A DNA stretch of 64,000 bases from Alphaproteobacteria bacterium (GTDB taxonomy: Bacteria > Pseudomonadota > Alphaproteobacteria > DSM-16000 > Inquilinaceae): assembly GCA_028281925.1 (NCBI GenBank), contig JANQIX010000009.1, forward strand, positions 1 to 64,000, read 5' to 3'. Under the pieces are notes generated by a model that saw nothing but the letters and a program-made list of their open reading frames with translations, was not told the DNA's origin and made no database searches. Positions 26,217 to 35,382 of the stretch are shown in pieces. A program made the position numbers and the translations under genes. How positions within the stretch are numbered: position 1 is the first letter of the stretch; each line of letters opens with the position of its first letter.

Positions 26217-29201
26217 GTGTTGCTGAGCATAGAGAGTTGGCCGAAACCCGGCGACCGTGCCGGTGTGCGGTCAGGCACCGAGCGCCTGAGGGAGCGTGCG
26301 GCGGAGGATGCGGACCGCCTCTCCTTCGTTGAGTCTCTCTGTGAAGATCGCCGCGGTCGAAGGCTTCTCGACGCGATCTTCGGCAACAGCCCATTCCTGA
26401 CCGAATGCGTGTTGCAGGAACTGGCGTTTTTCCAGCGGCTGCTGGAAGACGGCATCGACGGCCCGGTGGCCGACGAATTCGCCACCCTGAGCCAGGACAC
26501 CAGGCAGGAAGCCGACCGTCGGTGTCTGATGTCCAGCCTGCGCAGGGCCAAACGACGCCTGTCCCTGGCCGTTGCGCTGGCGGACATCGCCGGCCTCTGG
26601 CCGCTGGACAGGGTGACCGGGACGCTGACGGACTTCGCAGGGCTGGCCCTGCAGCTTGTGTCGCGACACCTGCTGCAGGATGCAGCGGAGCGCGGTTCCA
26701 TCGAGCTTGCGGGCGGCGAGGACCCGGAAGCGGGTTCCGGCTTGATCGTTCTTGGCCTAGGCAAATTTGGGGCCCGCGAACTCAACTATTCCAGCGATAT
26801 CGACATCATCGTGCTGTACGACGATCAGCGCGTACGCACCAGCAGGCCGGATGATATGGCGAGGACGTTCATCCGCCTCACGCGAGAGCTAGTGCGCATT
26901 ATGGAGGAGCGTACGGCCGACGGCTACGTCTTCCGTACGGATCTGCGGCTGCGGCCCGATCCCGGAGCCACGCCGGTAGCCCTCACCGTCACGGCGGCTG
27001 AGAGCTATTACGGCAGCTTTGCTCAGAACTGGGAGCGTGCCGCCATGATCAAGGCGCGGCCGGTGGCCGGCGATCTGGCGGCGGGGGAAGAGTTCCTGCG
27101 CTTCCTCCGGCCCTTCGTATGGCGGCGCAGCCTCGACTTCGCGGCACTTGAAGACCTGCACGCGATGAAACAGCAGATCCACCGCCACCGCGGCCACGGC
27201 ACCATCGCCGTCAACGGCCACAACATCAAACTCGGCCGCGGCGGCATCCGCGAGATCGAGCTGTTCGTGCAGACGCAGCAGCTCATCTATGGCGGGCGCA
27301 ATGCGCGGCTGCGCACGCGGGACACTTGCTCGGGCCTGAACGCTCTGGCCGAAGCGGGGCATATCGACGCCACGGCGGCGGAAGACCTGACACTGGCCTA
27401 CCACTTCCTGCGGTCGGTCGAGCATCGCCTGCAGATGGTCGGCGACCACCAGACCCATACCCTGCCGGCCGGCGATGGCGGTATCGACGCGATCGCCACT
27501 TTCCTCGGCTATGAAGTGCCAGACATGTTCCGCCGTCGTTTGAGGCGGACGCTGGAGCGGGTGGAGGCCCATTACGGAGACCTGTTCGAAGACCGCCCAG
27601 CCATGCCCGAATCGGGATCGCTGGCGTTCACGGGCATCGACGACGACCCGGACACTTTGGACTGGCTGGGCCGGCTCGGCTTCGCGGAGCCGGAGCGCGT
27701 GTCGGCCATGGTGCGCGGCTGGCTGCACGGACGCTATCGGGCGACGCGCAGCGATCGTGCACGCGACCTCTTGGGGCAGCTGTTGCCCAGCCTGCTGCAC
27801 GCACTCGCCGGCACCCAGTCGCCGGACACGGCCGTCATCCGCTTCGATGCCTTCCTGGCCAAGCTGCCCGCCGGCGTCCAATTGTTCTCGCTGTTCTATG
27901 CCAACCCCGACCTGCTGGACCTGCTGACCGAGATCCTGGGAGCATCGGAACGGCTGGCGGACCATCTTGCCCAGCATCCAGTGGTTCTGGACGCGGTGCT
28001 GGCCCCGGACTTCTACAGCCGGCTGCCCGCGGCCGAGCGGCTTGCCGACGATCTCGGCGGCCTGCTGGCGGCGGCCCCGCACTATGAAGAAGCGCTTGAG
28101 GTCCTTCGGCTGTGGACAAACGACCAGCGTTTCCGCACCGGCGTCCACGTGCTGCGCCATCTTACGGGCGCACCGGAATGCGCCCGCTTCCTTTCCGACG
28201 TCGCAGAGATCGGCCTGGCGGCGCTGCTTGACAGAGTCCGCGCCGAATTCGAAGCCCGCCACGGGGATTTCGGCACATCGGGCCTCGCCATCATCGCCAT
28301 GGGCAAGCTCGGCGGTCGGGAGATGACCATCGGGTCCGACGTGGATCTGATTGCAGTGTTCGACACGCCCGAGCAGCACGCCGAAAGCAGTGGCCACAAG
28401 CCGCTGCCGTCGTCGCTCTATTATGCCCGCCTCATGAAGCGGCTGATTTCGGGCATCACCGTGCCGACAAGGGAAGGCGCGCTCTACAGCGTTGATATGC
28501 GTCTCAGGCCGTCCGGCAACGCGGGCCCGCTGGTCACCAGCCTTGAGGCCTTTGCGCGTTACCAGCGCGAGAACGCGTGGACCTGGGAACACATGGCGCT
28601 GACGCGCGCCCGGGCGGTGGCTGGCCCACCCGAATTGAGACGGCACCTGACAGCGCTGATCACTGAGACTCTGACGCAGCCGCGCGACCCGGACCGCCTG
28701 CTGGCCGACGTCGCGGACATGCGCGCGCGGATCGATGCGGAGCATGGCACCGACGACGTCTGGCACGTCAAGCATACCCGCGGCGGGATCGTGGATATCG
28801 AGTTCATTGCCCAATATCTGCAGCTGCGGCACGGCGCGGACCGGCCTGAGATCCTGGACGTCAACACCGAGGCCGTGCTGTTGCGCCTGAGCGATGCCAG
28901 CCTGCTGGACGCCGAAGCCGCCATGGATCTGGTCGACGCGCTGCGGCTGTGGCAGCGCGTCCAGGCCTATCAGCGCCTGGTTGCCTGGGATGCCGCCGAC
29001 ACGGCATCGGCATCACCCCACCTGCTGAACGGTCTGTCGCGCGCCGTACTGCCCGATCGCGAGGCGCCGCCCGACTTCGCCGTAGCGGAAACCGTGATGC
29101 GTGACCACGCCGCCAGGGTGCATCGCCACTTCGTGTCGCTCATAGAGGCACCTGCGGCCGCCCTACCGCGGGCCGCGCCCTCTCCAGCCCGAAGAGCATA
29201 G
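26217..29201 (+). CDS. glnE: Bifunctional glutamine-synthetase adenylyltransferase/adenylyl-removing enzyme GlnE
   Basis: This protein of about 994 residues has two nucleotidyltransferase halves that respectively remove and add AMP on glutamine synthetase under PII control. The first active site is LGLGKFGARELNYSSDIDII. The second is MGKLGGREMTIGSDVDLIAV. The linker region with DLHAMKQQIHRHRGHGTI and KLGRGGIREIELFVQTQQLI is also characteristic. No ATG fits the frame at the expected place. I assign GTG 26217 (translated M, then LLSIESW), which gives normal length and avoids overlapping the divergent AsmA-like gene; the ribosome site is weak. Confidence 0.95.
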   Translation: MLLSIESWPKPGDRAGVRSGTERLRERAAEDADRLSFVESLCEDRRGRRLLDAIFGNSPFLTECVLQELAFFQRLLEDGIDGPVADEFATLSQDTRQEADRRCLMSSLRRAKRRLSLAVALADIAGLWPLDRVTGTLTDFAGLALQLVSRHLLQDAAERGSIELAGGEDPEAGSGLIVLGLGKFGARELNYSSDIDIIVLYDDQRVRTSRPDDMARTFIRLTRELVRIMEERTADGYVFRTDLRLRPDPGATPVALTVTAAESYYGSFAQNWERAAMIKARPVAGDLAAGEEFLRFLRPFVWRRSLDFAALEDLHAMKQQIHRHRGHGTIAVNGHNIKLGRGGIREIELFVQTQQLIYGGRNARLRTRDTCSGLNALAEAGHIDATAAEDLTLAYHFLRSVEHRLQMVGDHQTHTLPAGDGGIDAIATFLGYEVPDMFRRRLRRTLERVEAHYGDLFEDRPAMPESGSLAFTGIDDDPDTLDWLGRLGFAEPERVSAMVRGWLHGRYRATRSDRARDLLGQLLPSLLHALAGTQSPDTAVIRFDAFLAKLPAGVQLFSLFYANPDLLDLLTEILGASERLADHLAQHPVVLDAVLAPDFYSRLPAAERLADDLGGLLAAAPHYEEALEVLRLWTNDQRFRTGVHVLRHLTGAPECARFLSDVAEIGLAALLDRVRAEFEARHGDFGTSGLAIIAMGKLGGREMTIGSDVDLIAVFDTPEQHAESSGHKPLPSSLYYARLMKRLISGITVPTREGALYSVDMRLRPSGNAGPLVTSLEAFARYQRENAWTWEHMALTRARAVAGPPELRRHLTALITETLTQPRDPDRLLADVADMRARIDAEHGTDDVWHVKHTRGGIVDIEFIAQYLQLRHGADRPEILDVNTEAVLLRLSDASLLDAEAAMDLVDALRLWQRVQAYQRLVAWDAADTASASPHLLNGLSRAVLPDREAPPDFAVAETVMRDHAARVHRHFVSLIEAPAAALPRAAPSPARRA

Positions 29202-29333
29202 CAACCCCGCTTGCCGGGCGGCCCCCGCCGCACTAACTCACCCTTCCGTCGCCCGGCTGCACCGTCGGGCCGCATCGAACAGCCTTTTCGATCCCGCGAT
29301 CGGATCCCGGCCACGCAATGAGGAATGAGTGTC

Positions 29334-29798
29334 ATGACGGTTGAGGTTGGACAGCCCGCCCCCGACTTTACGCTGCCGACCGCCGGCGGCGCAGAAGTAT
29401 CCCTGTCGTCGCTCAGGGGCCGCAAAGTGATCGTCTACTTCTATCCGAAGGCCGACACGCCGGGCTGTACCAAGGAAAGCTGTGGCTTCAACGATGCACT
29501 TCCCGACTTCGACGGCATCGATGCCGCGGTCATCGGAGTCTCGAAGGACCCAGTGAAGAAGCTGGAGAAGTTCCGTGACAAGTACGGACTGAAGTTCGCA
29601 CTGGCTTCGGACGAAAATAGCGACACGACCGAGCGCTTCGGATCCTGGGTCGAGAAGTCCATGTATGGCAAGAGCTATATGGGCATCGACCGTTCCACTT
29701 TTCTTATCGATGAGAACGGGACCGTCAGTCATGTCTGGCGGAAGGTGAAGGTGCCAGGCCATGTGGACGCGGTGCTGAAGGCGGTGCGCGACGGTTAG
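29334..29798 (+). CDS. bcp: Thioredoxin-dependent peroxiredoxin (BCP/PrxQ)
   Basis: This 154-residue thiol peroxidase reduces hydroperoxides. The peroxidatic cysteine is in ADTPGCTKESCGF, with the second Cys five residues later, the PrxQ spacing. The C-terminal RSTFLIDENGTVSHVWRKV block is standard. ATG 29334 has GAGGA at ideal distance; an in-frame ATG three codons earlier (29325) is too close to that site. It follows glnE by 132 bases and is probably independently expressed. Confidence 0.95.
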   Translation: MTVEVGQPAPDFTLPTAGGAEVSLSSLRGRKVIVYFYPKADTPGCTKESCGFNDALPDFDGIDAAVIGVSKDPVKKLEKFRDKYGLKFALASDENSDTTERFGSWVEKSMYGKSYMGIDRSTFLIDENGTVSHVWRKVKVPGHVDAVLKAVRDG

Positions 29799-29810
29799 GC
29801 CCGCGGGCCT

Positions 29811-29827
29811 GCCGCGTCATCCGCGGC
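29811..29827. terminator. Short hairpin between convergent genes
   Basis: GCCGCG and CGCGGC pair around TCATC between the ends of bcp and the minus-strand unknown gene. There is no T run, so at most it is a weak shared terminator. Confidence 0.3.
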
Positions 29828-29828
29828 G

Positions 29829-30518
29829 TCAGTGGTCCAGCCAGGTCTGCAGCGCCAAGTAGGCCGTATCGCCGAACAGCGTCTGCAGAGTGCTGTAGAG
29901 TTTACGGCCGTCATCGGTCAGGTCATCGAACGAACAGGTCCAATATCGGTCTGCCTCTCGATTGTATCCGACCCACCCACTCGAGCCCAATGTGACGATT
30001 GCGTAATAGTCTATCGACAATGATTTCTTCGTTGGCGGCACATCGTAGATCTTGACTCGGCCGGGGTAATAGATCTGCGCCAGCATCGTGCGCCTGCGAT
30101 CAAGCTGCTCTTGATAGTCGCGAAGTCTCTGGTCGGTATCGGGCTGGCCAAGGGTCGAATTGGTCCGCCACCGGAACCAGCCCATGCCCTTGCGTCCCGG
30201 CTTCGGCTTCTCAGGCAAGGGCGGCAGGCTGGTCACGTCGTCACCGACCAGGTTGCCCTGGGCAAGAACCTGCACCCCGCCGCCGTCGCAAACCATGAAA
30301 TCATAGTCTCGGCTTGGGATGGCGACCAGTTGGACGTAGAGCCCCCCTTCCCCGGTGTGGTCGAATTTCGGGTCTCCGGTTGGGAAGATCACAAACCCTG
30401 ACGATACCCGGGGATTTCCACGATCCATCTGGCAGACGCTCGGGCTCCGTTCTTGGCGGCCGCCGGCCGCACGAATGGCGCCAACAGCCCGCCAAATATG
30501 GTCAGCCGCGGGGGCCAT
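29829..30518 (-). CDS. Hypothetical protein, unrecognised
   Basis: An open frame of 229 residues with protein-like composition and no recognisable domain. The region from SSGFVIFPTGDPKFDHTGEG through YDFMVCDGGGVQVLAQGNLV to SIDYYAIVTLGSSGWVGYNR and TLFGDTAYLALQTWLDH looks like a small beta-rich domain. The middle is basic and proline-rich (PPLPEKPKPGRKG). The start is doubtful: the first 30 residues are low-quality, and an internal ATG at 30428 (MDRGNPRVSSG) would give 199 residues. No signal peptide or membrane helix is evident. It stands alone between bcp and the cold-shock gene. Confidence 0.5.
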   Translation of the reverse strand: MAPAADHIWRAVGAIRAAGGRQERSPSVCQMDRGNPRVSSGFVIFPTGDPKFDHTGEGGLYVQLVAIPSRDYDFMVCDGGGVQVLAQGNLVGDDVTSLPPLPEKPKPGRKGMGWFRWRTNSTLGQPDTDQRLRDYQEQLDRRRTMLAQIYYPGRVKIYDVPPTKKSLSIDYYAIVTLGSSGWVGYNREADRYWTCSFDDLTDDGRKLYSTLQTLFGDTAYLALQTWLDH

Positions 30519-30859
30519 GACAATCTTACTGCTGCACGCGAGCGGATCAAATCCATTACGCCTGAAACCAAGGCGCCGCTGGCCAATGATTTCCTTTTTA
30601 ATGCGATTGTCATGGTAAGGGGCCGGGGGAGGATGATAGTCTTAGCGGTGGAGTGGCCTGACGGACTGGCGGCGCTAGAGACTCGGCGCTCGCATACTGG
30701 TTACGTGGGATTGTAAAAGAAGGCTGGTATTTACGTGCACGCGGCTAACGATAGATCCCCATCCAGGTCCCATCGCACTGGTGCCCGGATTTGCGTCCCG
30801 ACCAAGTACCCTAGGCCAAGCTAAGCCCCAATTGCCTATTCTCGCGGAGAAACACGCTC
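30519..30859. other. Non-coding interval upstream of the cold-shock gene
   Basis: No supportable gene in either strand. The last 60 bases form a probable leader for the downstream cold-shock-domain gene, whose ribosome site GCGGAGA lies just before the ATG. Short open frames here lack ribosome sites and protein-like composition. Confidence 0.5.
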
Positions 30860-31429
30860 ATGCCTATGCGCCGGTCCCGGCCGTCGCCCGGTGTTGCCCA
30901 CGGTCCGGTCACAGCAGTGGTCAAGTGGTTCAATCCTGCAAAGGGTTTCGGCTTCGTCCAACCGTCGGACGGTTCGCCCGACGCTTTCCTCCACATCTCG
31001 GTGGTTGAGCAGTTCGGTCGGCGAGATCTTCCGCCGGGTGCGACGGTGGTGTGCGACCTTGTCGACGGCCATCGCGGTCTTCAGGTGGCGACCATCCACA
31101 GCATCGACGAAAGCACCGCTGAAGAACAGGCGCCCGGCGGGGCCCCGAGACGGCCCGGCCCGCCCCCCATGGGCGGTGGCGGCATGGGCATGGACATGGA
31201 TATGGGCATGGGGGGCGGCGACGGCCCGATCGACGGTGTCGTCAAGTTCTTCAATGCCGACAAAGGGTTCGGGTTCATCCGCCCGGATGATGGCAGTCGC
31301 GACGTGTTCGTGTCGGCCCGTACGCTAACCCGCGCCGGCCTGGCGACGCTGGCCACCGACCAGCGCGTTCGCGTGACGGTGCGGTATGGCGACAAGGGTC
31401 CGATGGCATCGACCATCGACCTCTTGTAG
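30860..31429 (+). CDS. Protein with two cold-shock domains
   Basis: This 189-residue protein has two CspA-type single-strand nucleic-acid-binding domains. The first (about residues 15-82) has VVKWFNPAKGFGFVQPSDGS with DAFLHISVVE. The second (about 123-189) has VVKFFNADKGFGFIRPDDGS with DVFVSARTL. Both keep RNP1 (KGFGF) and RNP2 (VFVS or AFLH). They are joined by a Pro/Gly/Met-rich linker (GGGGMGMDMDMGMGGG). Double-CSD proteins are common in alphaproteobacteria and act as RNA chaperones. A terminator hairpin follows. Confidence 0.93.
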   Translation: MPMRRSRPSPGVAHGPVTAVVKWFNPAKGFGFVQPSDGSPDAFLHISVVEQFGRRDLPPGATVVCDLVDGHRGLQVATIHSIDESTAEEQAPGGAPRRPGPPPMGGGGMGMDMDMGMGGGDGPIDGVVKFFNADKGFGFIRPDDGSRDVFVSARTLTRAGLATLATDQRVRVTVRYGDKGPMASTIDLL

Positions 31430-31452
31430 TCCCGGCTTCAGGCTTCGACCAG

Positions 31453-31480
31453 ACGGGGTGCCTTTTAGGGCGCCCCGTTT
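31453..31480 (+). terminator. Rho-independent terminator after the cold-shock gene
   Basis: ACGGGGTGCC pairs with GGCGCCCCGT (one G-T pair) around a TTTTAG loop, followed by TTT. It lies 24 bases after the stop codon. Confidence 0.7.
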
Positions 31481-31503
31481 GAGCCGCCCTTACTGCACGC
31501 TCC

Positions 31504-32826
31504 ATGACCCCGGCAGCCCGTCTCGCCGCCGCCATTGAGGCGTTGTCCGAACTGTTCGCCGGCTATCAGCCGGCCGATGCCGTTGTCTCGGCCTATCTCC
31601 GCCATCGCCGCTACATCGGCGCCAAAGACAGGGCGGCCATTACGTCGGTCGTCTACGCAACGGTGCGCCGCCGCGCGCGTCTGGACTGGTGGCTGCACCG
31701 CGCCGCGTTTGACCGCCGCGCTGCCCGGGCACAGGTCCTAGCCTCGCTGGTGCTAGCCGACGGCCTCGATGCGGCAGCCGTGGATACGCTGTTTTCCGAA
31801 GCGCCCTATGCGCCACCGCCCCTGGACGCCGAGGAACGCCGCCTGATCGGCGTGCTCGACGGCCAGCCGCTGGCCCATCCTGAGATGCCGCCGGACGTCG
31901 CAGTGGAGTGCCCAGGCTGGGCATATGTGGAGCTTGCTGCCCTGTTCGGGCCGGGGGTGGACGGCGAACTGGCCGCGCTTCTCGATGAGGCCAGCCTGGA
32001 CCTGCGCGTCAACACGCTGCGGTACGACCGCGAACAGACCGGCGCCATGCTGGCCGAGCGTGGGATCGCCTGCGAGCCAACCCCGATCTCTCCGGTCGGG
32101 CTGCGGGTATCTGGGCGCCAGCCGCTCAGCCGGGATCCCCTCTATCGCGGCGGCGCGATCGAGATTCAAGACGAAGGGTCTCAGATCGTGGCCCTGCTTG
32201 CCGACGCGCAGCCCGGCCAGCAGGTCGCCGATTTCTGCGCCGGCGCCGGCGGCAAGTCGCTGGCGATGGCCGCGGCCATGGGGGGCAAGGGCCGCGTGGT
32301 CGCGTGCGACGTACAGCAGCGGCGCCTCGCCCGAGCAAAGGACCGGTTGCGCCGCGCCGGCGTGGACAATGTGGAACCACGCCTGCTGTCATCGGAACGG
32401 GACCGGTGGGTCAGCCGGCAGAAGGGCAAGTTCGACCGCGTGCTGATCGATGCGCCCTGCAGCGGCACCGGCGTCTGGCGCCGCAATCCCGATGCCCGCT
32501 GGCGCGAGGTCGACCTGCCGGACCTGCTGGAAACGCAAGGCCGCCTGCTGGCGAGCGCCAGTCGGCTGGTCAAGCCCGGCGGCCGCCTGATCTACGCCAC
32601 CTGCTCGCTGCTGCCGTCGGAGAATGAGCGGCGGATCGAGGCATTCTTATCCGGTGCCGCCGGGTTCCGCCCGCTGGACGTCTCAGGCGTCTGGGCGACC
32701 GCAGTGGGCACGGAACTGCCGGCCTCCGCCGTCGATGGACCCTACCTGCGCCTGACGCCGGCGCGGCACGGCACCGACGGGTTCTTTGCAGCCGTGCTCG
32801 AACGCGCTGGGGACGATCACGGCTAG
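31504..32826 (+). CDS. RsmB/NOP-family RNA (cytosine-C5) methyltransferase
   Basis: This 440-residue SAM-dependent enzyme has an N-terminal NusB-like helical region (residues 1-130) and a Rossmann methyltransferase domain. Motif I is ADFCAGAGGKSLAMA, motif IV is DAPCSGTGVWRRNPD and motif VI is YATCSLLPSEN. The two cysteines in motifs IV and VI are the resolving and catalytic residues of m5C rRNA methyltransferases. It most resembles RsmB, which modifies C967 of 16S rRNA, but related NOP2/Sun enzymes cannot be excluded. It lies 93 bases upstream of guaA. Confidence 0.9.
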   Translation: MTPAARLAAAIEALSELFAGYQPADAVVSAYLRHRRYIGAKDRAAITSVVYATVRRRARLDWWLHRAAFDRRAARAQVLASLVLADGLDAAAVDTLFSEAPYAPPPLDAEERRLIGVLDGQPLAHPEMPPDVAVECPGWAYVELAALFGPGVDGELAALLDEASLDLRVNTLRYDREQTGAMLAERGIACEPTPISPVGLRVSGRQPLSRDPLYRGGAIEIQDEGSQIVALLADAQPGQQVADFCAGAGGKSLAMAAAMGGKGRVVACDVQQRRLARAKDRLRRAGVDNVEPRLLSSERDRWVSRQKGKFDRVLIDAPCSGTGVWRRNPDARWREVDLPDLLETQGRLLASASRLVKPGGRLIYATCSLLPSENERRIEAFLSGAAGFRPLDVSGVWATAVGTELPASAVDGPYLRLTPARHGTDGFFAAVLERAGDDHG

Positions 32827-32919
32827 AGTCGGCGTCGCGGGCCAGTGGCACGTGTGCTACGGTCCGCACGGCTACGCCCCCCGATCGCTCGGCAGCACGG
32901 CCCCCTCGCTTAAGGACAC

Positions 32920-34497
32920 ATGATTACGCCCATGTCCGAACAGACAGCCCACGACCGTATCCTGATCATCGATTTTGGCAGCCAAGTCACCCAGTTGATC
33001 GCCCGCCGCATCCGCGAGAGCGGCGTTTACAGTGAGATCTGGCCGTTCAATGCCGTCACGGAAGAGCGGATCCGGGCGTTCGGCCCGTGCGCCGTGATCC
33101 TGTCCGGCGGCCCCGCTTCGGTGACGGAGGCGACGACTCCGCGGGCACCAGAGGCGGTGTTCGACCTCGGCGTTCCCCTGCTCGGCATCTGCTATGGCCA
33201 GCACACCATGTGCGCGCAGCTGGGCGGCGAGGTGGAGCCCTCGGACCACCGCGAATTCGGGCGAGCCTATATCGACGTGGTCGACCGCTGTGACCTGTTC
33301 GACGGCTTGTGGGAGGTGGGCGACCGCGAGCCGGTGTGGATGAGCCATGGCGACCGGGTGATCCGCCTGCCGCCGGGCTTCCGCGTGGTGGCGGTCAGCG
33401 ACAGCTCGCCCTTCGCCGCCGTCGCAGACGACAGCCGCCGGTTCTACGGCGTGCTGTTCCATCCGGAGGTGGTGCACACGCCCCACGGCGCCGCACTTTT
33501 GCAGGCCTTCACCCAGCGGGTCGCCGGCTGCCGCGGCGACTGGACCATGGCAGCCTTCCGCAACGAGGCGATCGGGCGCATCCGCAACCAGGTGGGCGAC
33601 GGCAAGGTGATCTTGGGGCTGTCCGGCGGTGTCGACAGTGCCGTCGCTGCCGTGCTGCTGCATGAGGCGATCGGCGACCAGCTCACTTGCATCTTCGTCG
33701 ACCACGGGCTGATGCGCGCGGGCGAGGCCGATGCCGTGGTCGACCTGTTCCGGCGCCACTACAACATCCCGCTGGTGCATGTGGACGCCGGCGACCTGTT
33801 CCTCTCGCGCCTGGACGGCGTCGACGATCCAGAGGCCAAGCGCAAGATCATCGGCGCCACCTTCATCGACGTGTTCGATGCGGAGGCTGAAAAGCTCAAG
33901 GGCGCCCGCTTCCTCGGCCAGGGCACGCTCTATCCCGATGTGATCGAAAGCGTGTCGTTCGCCGGCGGCCCCAGTGTGACCATCAAGTCCCACCACAATG
34001 TCGGCGGCCTGCCGGAGCGCATGAACCTTGAACTGATCGAGCCCCTGCGCGAGCTGTTCAAGGACGAGGTGCGCGCCCTGGGCCGAGAACTCGGCCTGCC
34101 CGAGGCCTTCGTCGGCCGTCACCCCTTCCCCGGCCCGGGCCTGGCGATCCGCGTGCCGGGCGCGATAACCACGGAGAAGCTGGAGATCCTGCGCAAAGCC
34201 GACCAGGTATTCCTGGAGGAGATCCGCACCGCCGGCCTCTACGAAGCTATCTGGCAGGCCTTCGCTGTGCTGCTGCCGGTGCGCACGGTAGGCGTGATGG
34301 GCGACGGCCGCACCTACGACTTCGTCTGCGCGCTCCGCGCCGTGACATCGACGGACGGCATGACGGCGGACTATTACCCCTTCCCGCACGACTTCCTCGG
34401 CCGCGTCGCCACCCGCATCATCAACGAGGTCAAGGGCATCAACCGCGTCGTCTATGACATCACCTCAAAGCCGCCGGGGACGATTGAGTGGGAGTGA
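32920..34497 (+). CDS. guaA: GMP synthase (glutamine-hydrolysing)
   Basis: This 525-residue enzyme converts XMP to GMP. The class I glutamine amidotransferase domain has the nucleophile Cys in [10 protein letters not shown] and the His-Glu pair in LFHPEVVHT. The ATP-pyrophosphatase PP-loop is [13 protein letters not shown]. The C-terminal dimerisation region includes [16 protein letters not shown] and ends [14 protein letters not shown], as in the family. ATG 32920 has AAGGAC upstream; a second in-frame ATG at 32932 also exists. Confidence 0.98.
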   Translation: MITPMSEQTAHDRILIIDFGSQVTQLIARRIRESGVYSEIWPFNAVTEERIRAFGPCAVILSGGPASVTEATTPRAPEAVFDLGVPLLGICYGQHTMCAQLGGEVEPSDHREFGRAYIDVVDRCDLFDGLWEVGDREPVWMSHGDRVIRLPPGFRVVAVSDSSPFAAVADDSRRFYGVLFHPEVVHTPHGAALLQAFTQRVAGCRGDWTMAAFRNEAIGRIRNQVGDGKVILGLSGGVDSAVAAVLLHEAIGDQLTCIFVDHGLMRAGEADAVVDLFRRHYNIPLVHVDAGDLFLSRLDGVDDPEAKRKIIGATFIDVFDAEAEKLKGARFLGQGTLYPDVIESVSFAGGPSVTIKSHHNVGGLPERMNLELIEPLRELFKDEVRALGRELGLPEAFVGRHPFPGPGLAIRVPGAITTEKLEILRKADQVFLEEIRTAGLYEAIWQAFAVLLPVRTVGVMGDGRTYDFVCALRAVTSTDGMTADYYPFPHDFLGRVATRIINEVKGINRVVYDITSKPPGTIEWE

Positions 34498-34544
34498 GGG
34501 GCTTCGAAGAAGATGCTGATTGACGAGAATGGCGTTGCACCGGG

Positions 34545-34979
34545 CTAATCGCCGACGTCGTCTTCCCAGGGGTTGATTAGCTTCACGCCCAATCGCTCGA
34601 AGTCTTTGGTGTTCCGGGTCACGAGAGTGAGATCGTGATGGAGGGCGATAGCGGCGATCTGCGCATCCGCCGCGGGCGGAGGACGACCTGTGCGGTCGCC
34701 GTCGCCCATTAGGCGGCCCCACAGGACGGCGGCCGCTGCCTCGAAGGACAGCACGCGCCCTTCGAACTGTTCGGCGAGATCCCGCTCCACCCATTCTTCG
34801 AAATGCCGTCGGCGCGCCTCATCCTTTACCTTGCGGGCGCCGCGGACCAGTTCTCCGATGGTTTGAGCGGCCAAGAAAAGCTCAGCCGGCGTCTGGACTT
34901 TCAGCCAGGTGAGCACGCGCGCTTCGGGCCTCGGTCTGACCGTCTCGCTGACGACGTTGGTGTCTAGCAGAAACGGCAT
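34545..34979 (-). CDS. PIN-domain ribonuclease toxin (VapC-like)
   Basis: This 144-residue PIN-domain protein shows the acidic active-site residues: Asp6 in FLLDTNVVSE, Glu43 in TIGELVRG, Asp105 in PPPAADAQIAAIA and the terminal Asp in VTRNTKDFERLG. These bind Mg2+ for RNA cleavage. Its ATG overlaps the last base of the upstream antitoxin stop codon, the usual toxin-antitoxin coupling. The C-terminal VKLINPWE is typical of the FitB/VapC group. Confidence 0.9.
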   Translation of the reverse strand: MPFLLDTNVVSETVRPRPEARVLTWLKVQTPAELFLAAQTIGELVRGARKVKDEARRRHFEEWVERDLAEQFEGRVLSFEAAAAVLWGRLMGDGDRTGRPPPAADAQIAAIALHHDLTLVTRNTKDFERLGVKLINPWEDDVGD

Positions 34980-35299
34980 CAGTCGAGATCGATGGAGCGG
35001 CCGGTTGAGCGGTCCCGTTCGATCTCCAGATTAGCGCCCACAAGGGGAGAGGCACGGAGGAACGCAACCAGTTCAGGTCCCGTCTTTGCTCGTGGGACGG
35101 ACAGCATTGGCGCCAGTGACTCGCGAATGCGCTTCGCTTCCTCTCCGCCCGAACGAAGTGCGCCCGCGATTGCCTTGACGAGGAGCGCATCGCCGGAAGG
35201 GACTGTGACCTCGACGCGCCTGGAGCCGCGTGTCGTCACCGTCTTTCGGTGGCGAGCGACGCGGGATGTCTTCGTAGGTGTCTGCGTGGTGTGTACCAT
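34979..35299 (-). CDS. Antitoxin partner of the PIN toxin
   Basis: This 106-residue protein is basic at the N-terminus. Its C-terminal region, FLRASPLVGANLEIERDRST followed by GRSIDLD, has the acidic toxin-binding character common to antitoxins paired with PIN toxins. No clean RHH or AbrB signature is visible in the N-terminal part, so the DNA-binding family is uncertain. It is encoded immediately before and coupled to the toxin. A perfect 22-base palindrome lies 14 bases before its ATG and is the obvious autoregulatory operator. Confidence 0.75.
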   Translation of the reverse strand: MVHTTQTPTKTSRVARHRKTVTTRGSRRVEVTVPSGDALLVKAIAGALRSGGEEAKRIRESLAPMLSVPRAKTGPELVAFLRASPLVGANLEIERDRSTGRSIDLD

Positions 35300-35312
35300 A
35301 CAAGCTCAACAC

Positions 35313-35334
35313 TGTCCGGAAACGTTTCCGGACA
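35313..35334. promoter_or_regulatory. Perfect 22-bp palindrome, toxin-antitoxin operator
   Basis: TGTCCGGAAAC is followed directly by its exact reverse complement. It sits 14 bases before the antitoxin start on the minus strand. A second, weaker inverted repeat (TTGACG...CGTCAA, 35341-35360) adjoins it. Antitoxin-toxin complexes typically bind such sites to repress their own promoter. Confidence 0.65.
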
Positions 35335-35382
35335 ATGCCGTTGACGCGTCTCGACGTCAAGTCCAAGACGAACGAACGCTGT

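Noticed and set aside
26889-28832. Minus-strand open frame of 647 codons
   Set aside because: Antisense shadow of glnE, which has clear catalytic motifs on the other strand.
30453-30716. 87-codon plus-strand open frame before the cold-shock gene
   Set aside because: No ribosome site, overlaps the antisense start of the neighbouring gene, and its composition is not protein-like.
32872-34389. Minus-strand open frame of 505 codons
   Set aside because: Antisense shadow of guaA.
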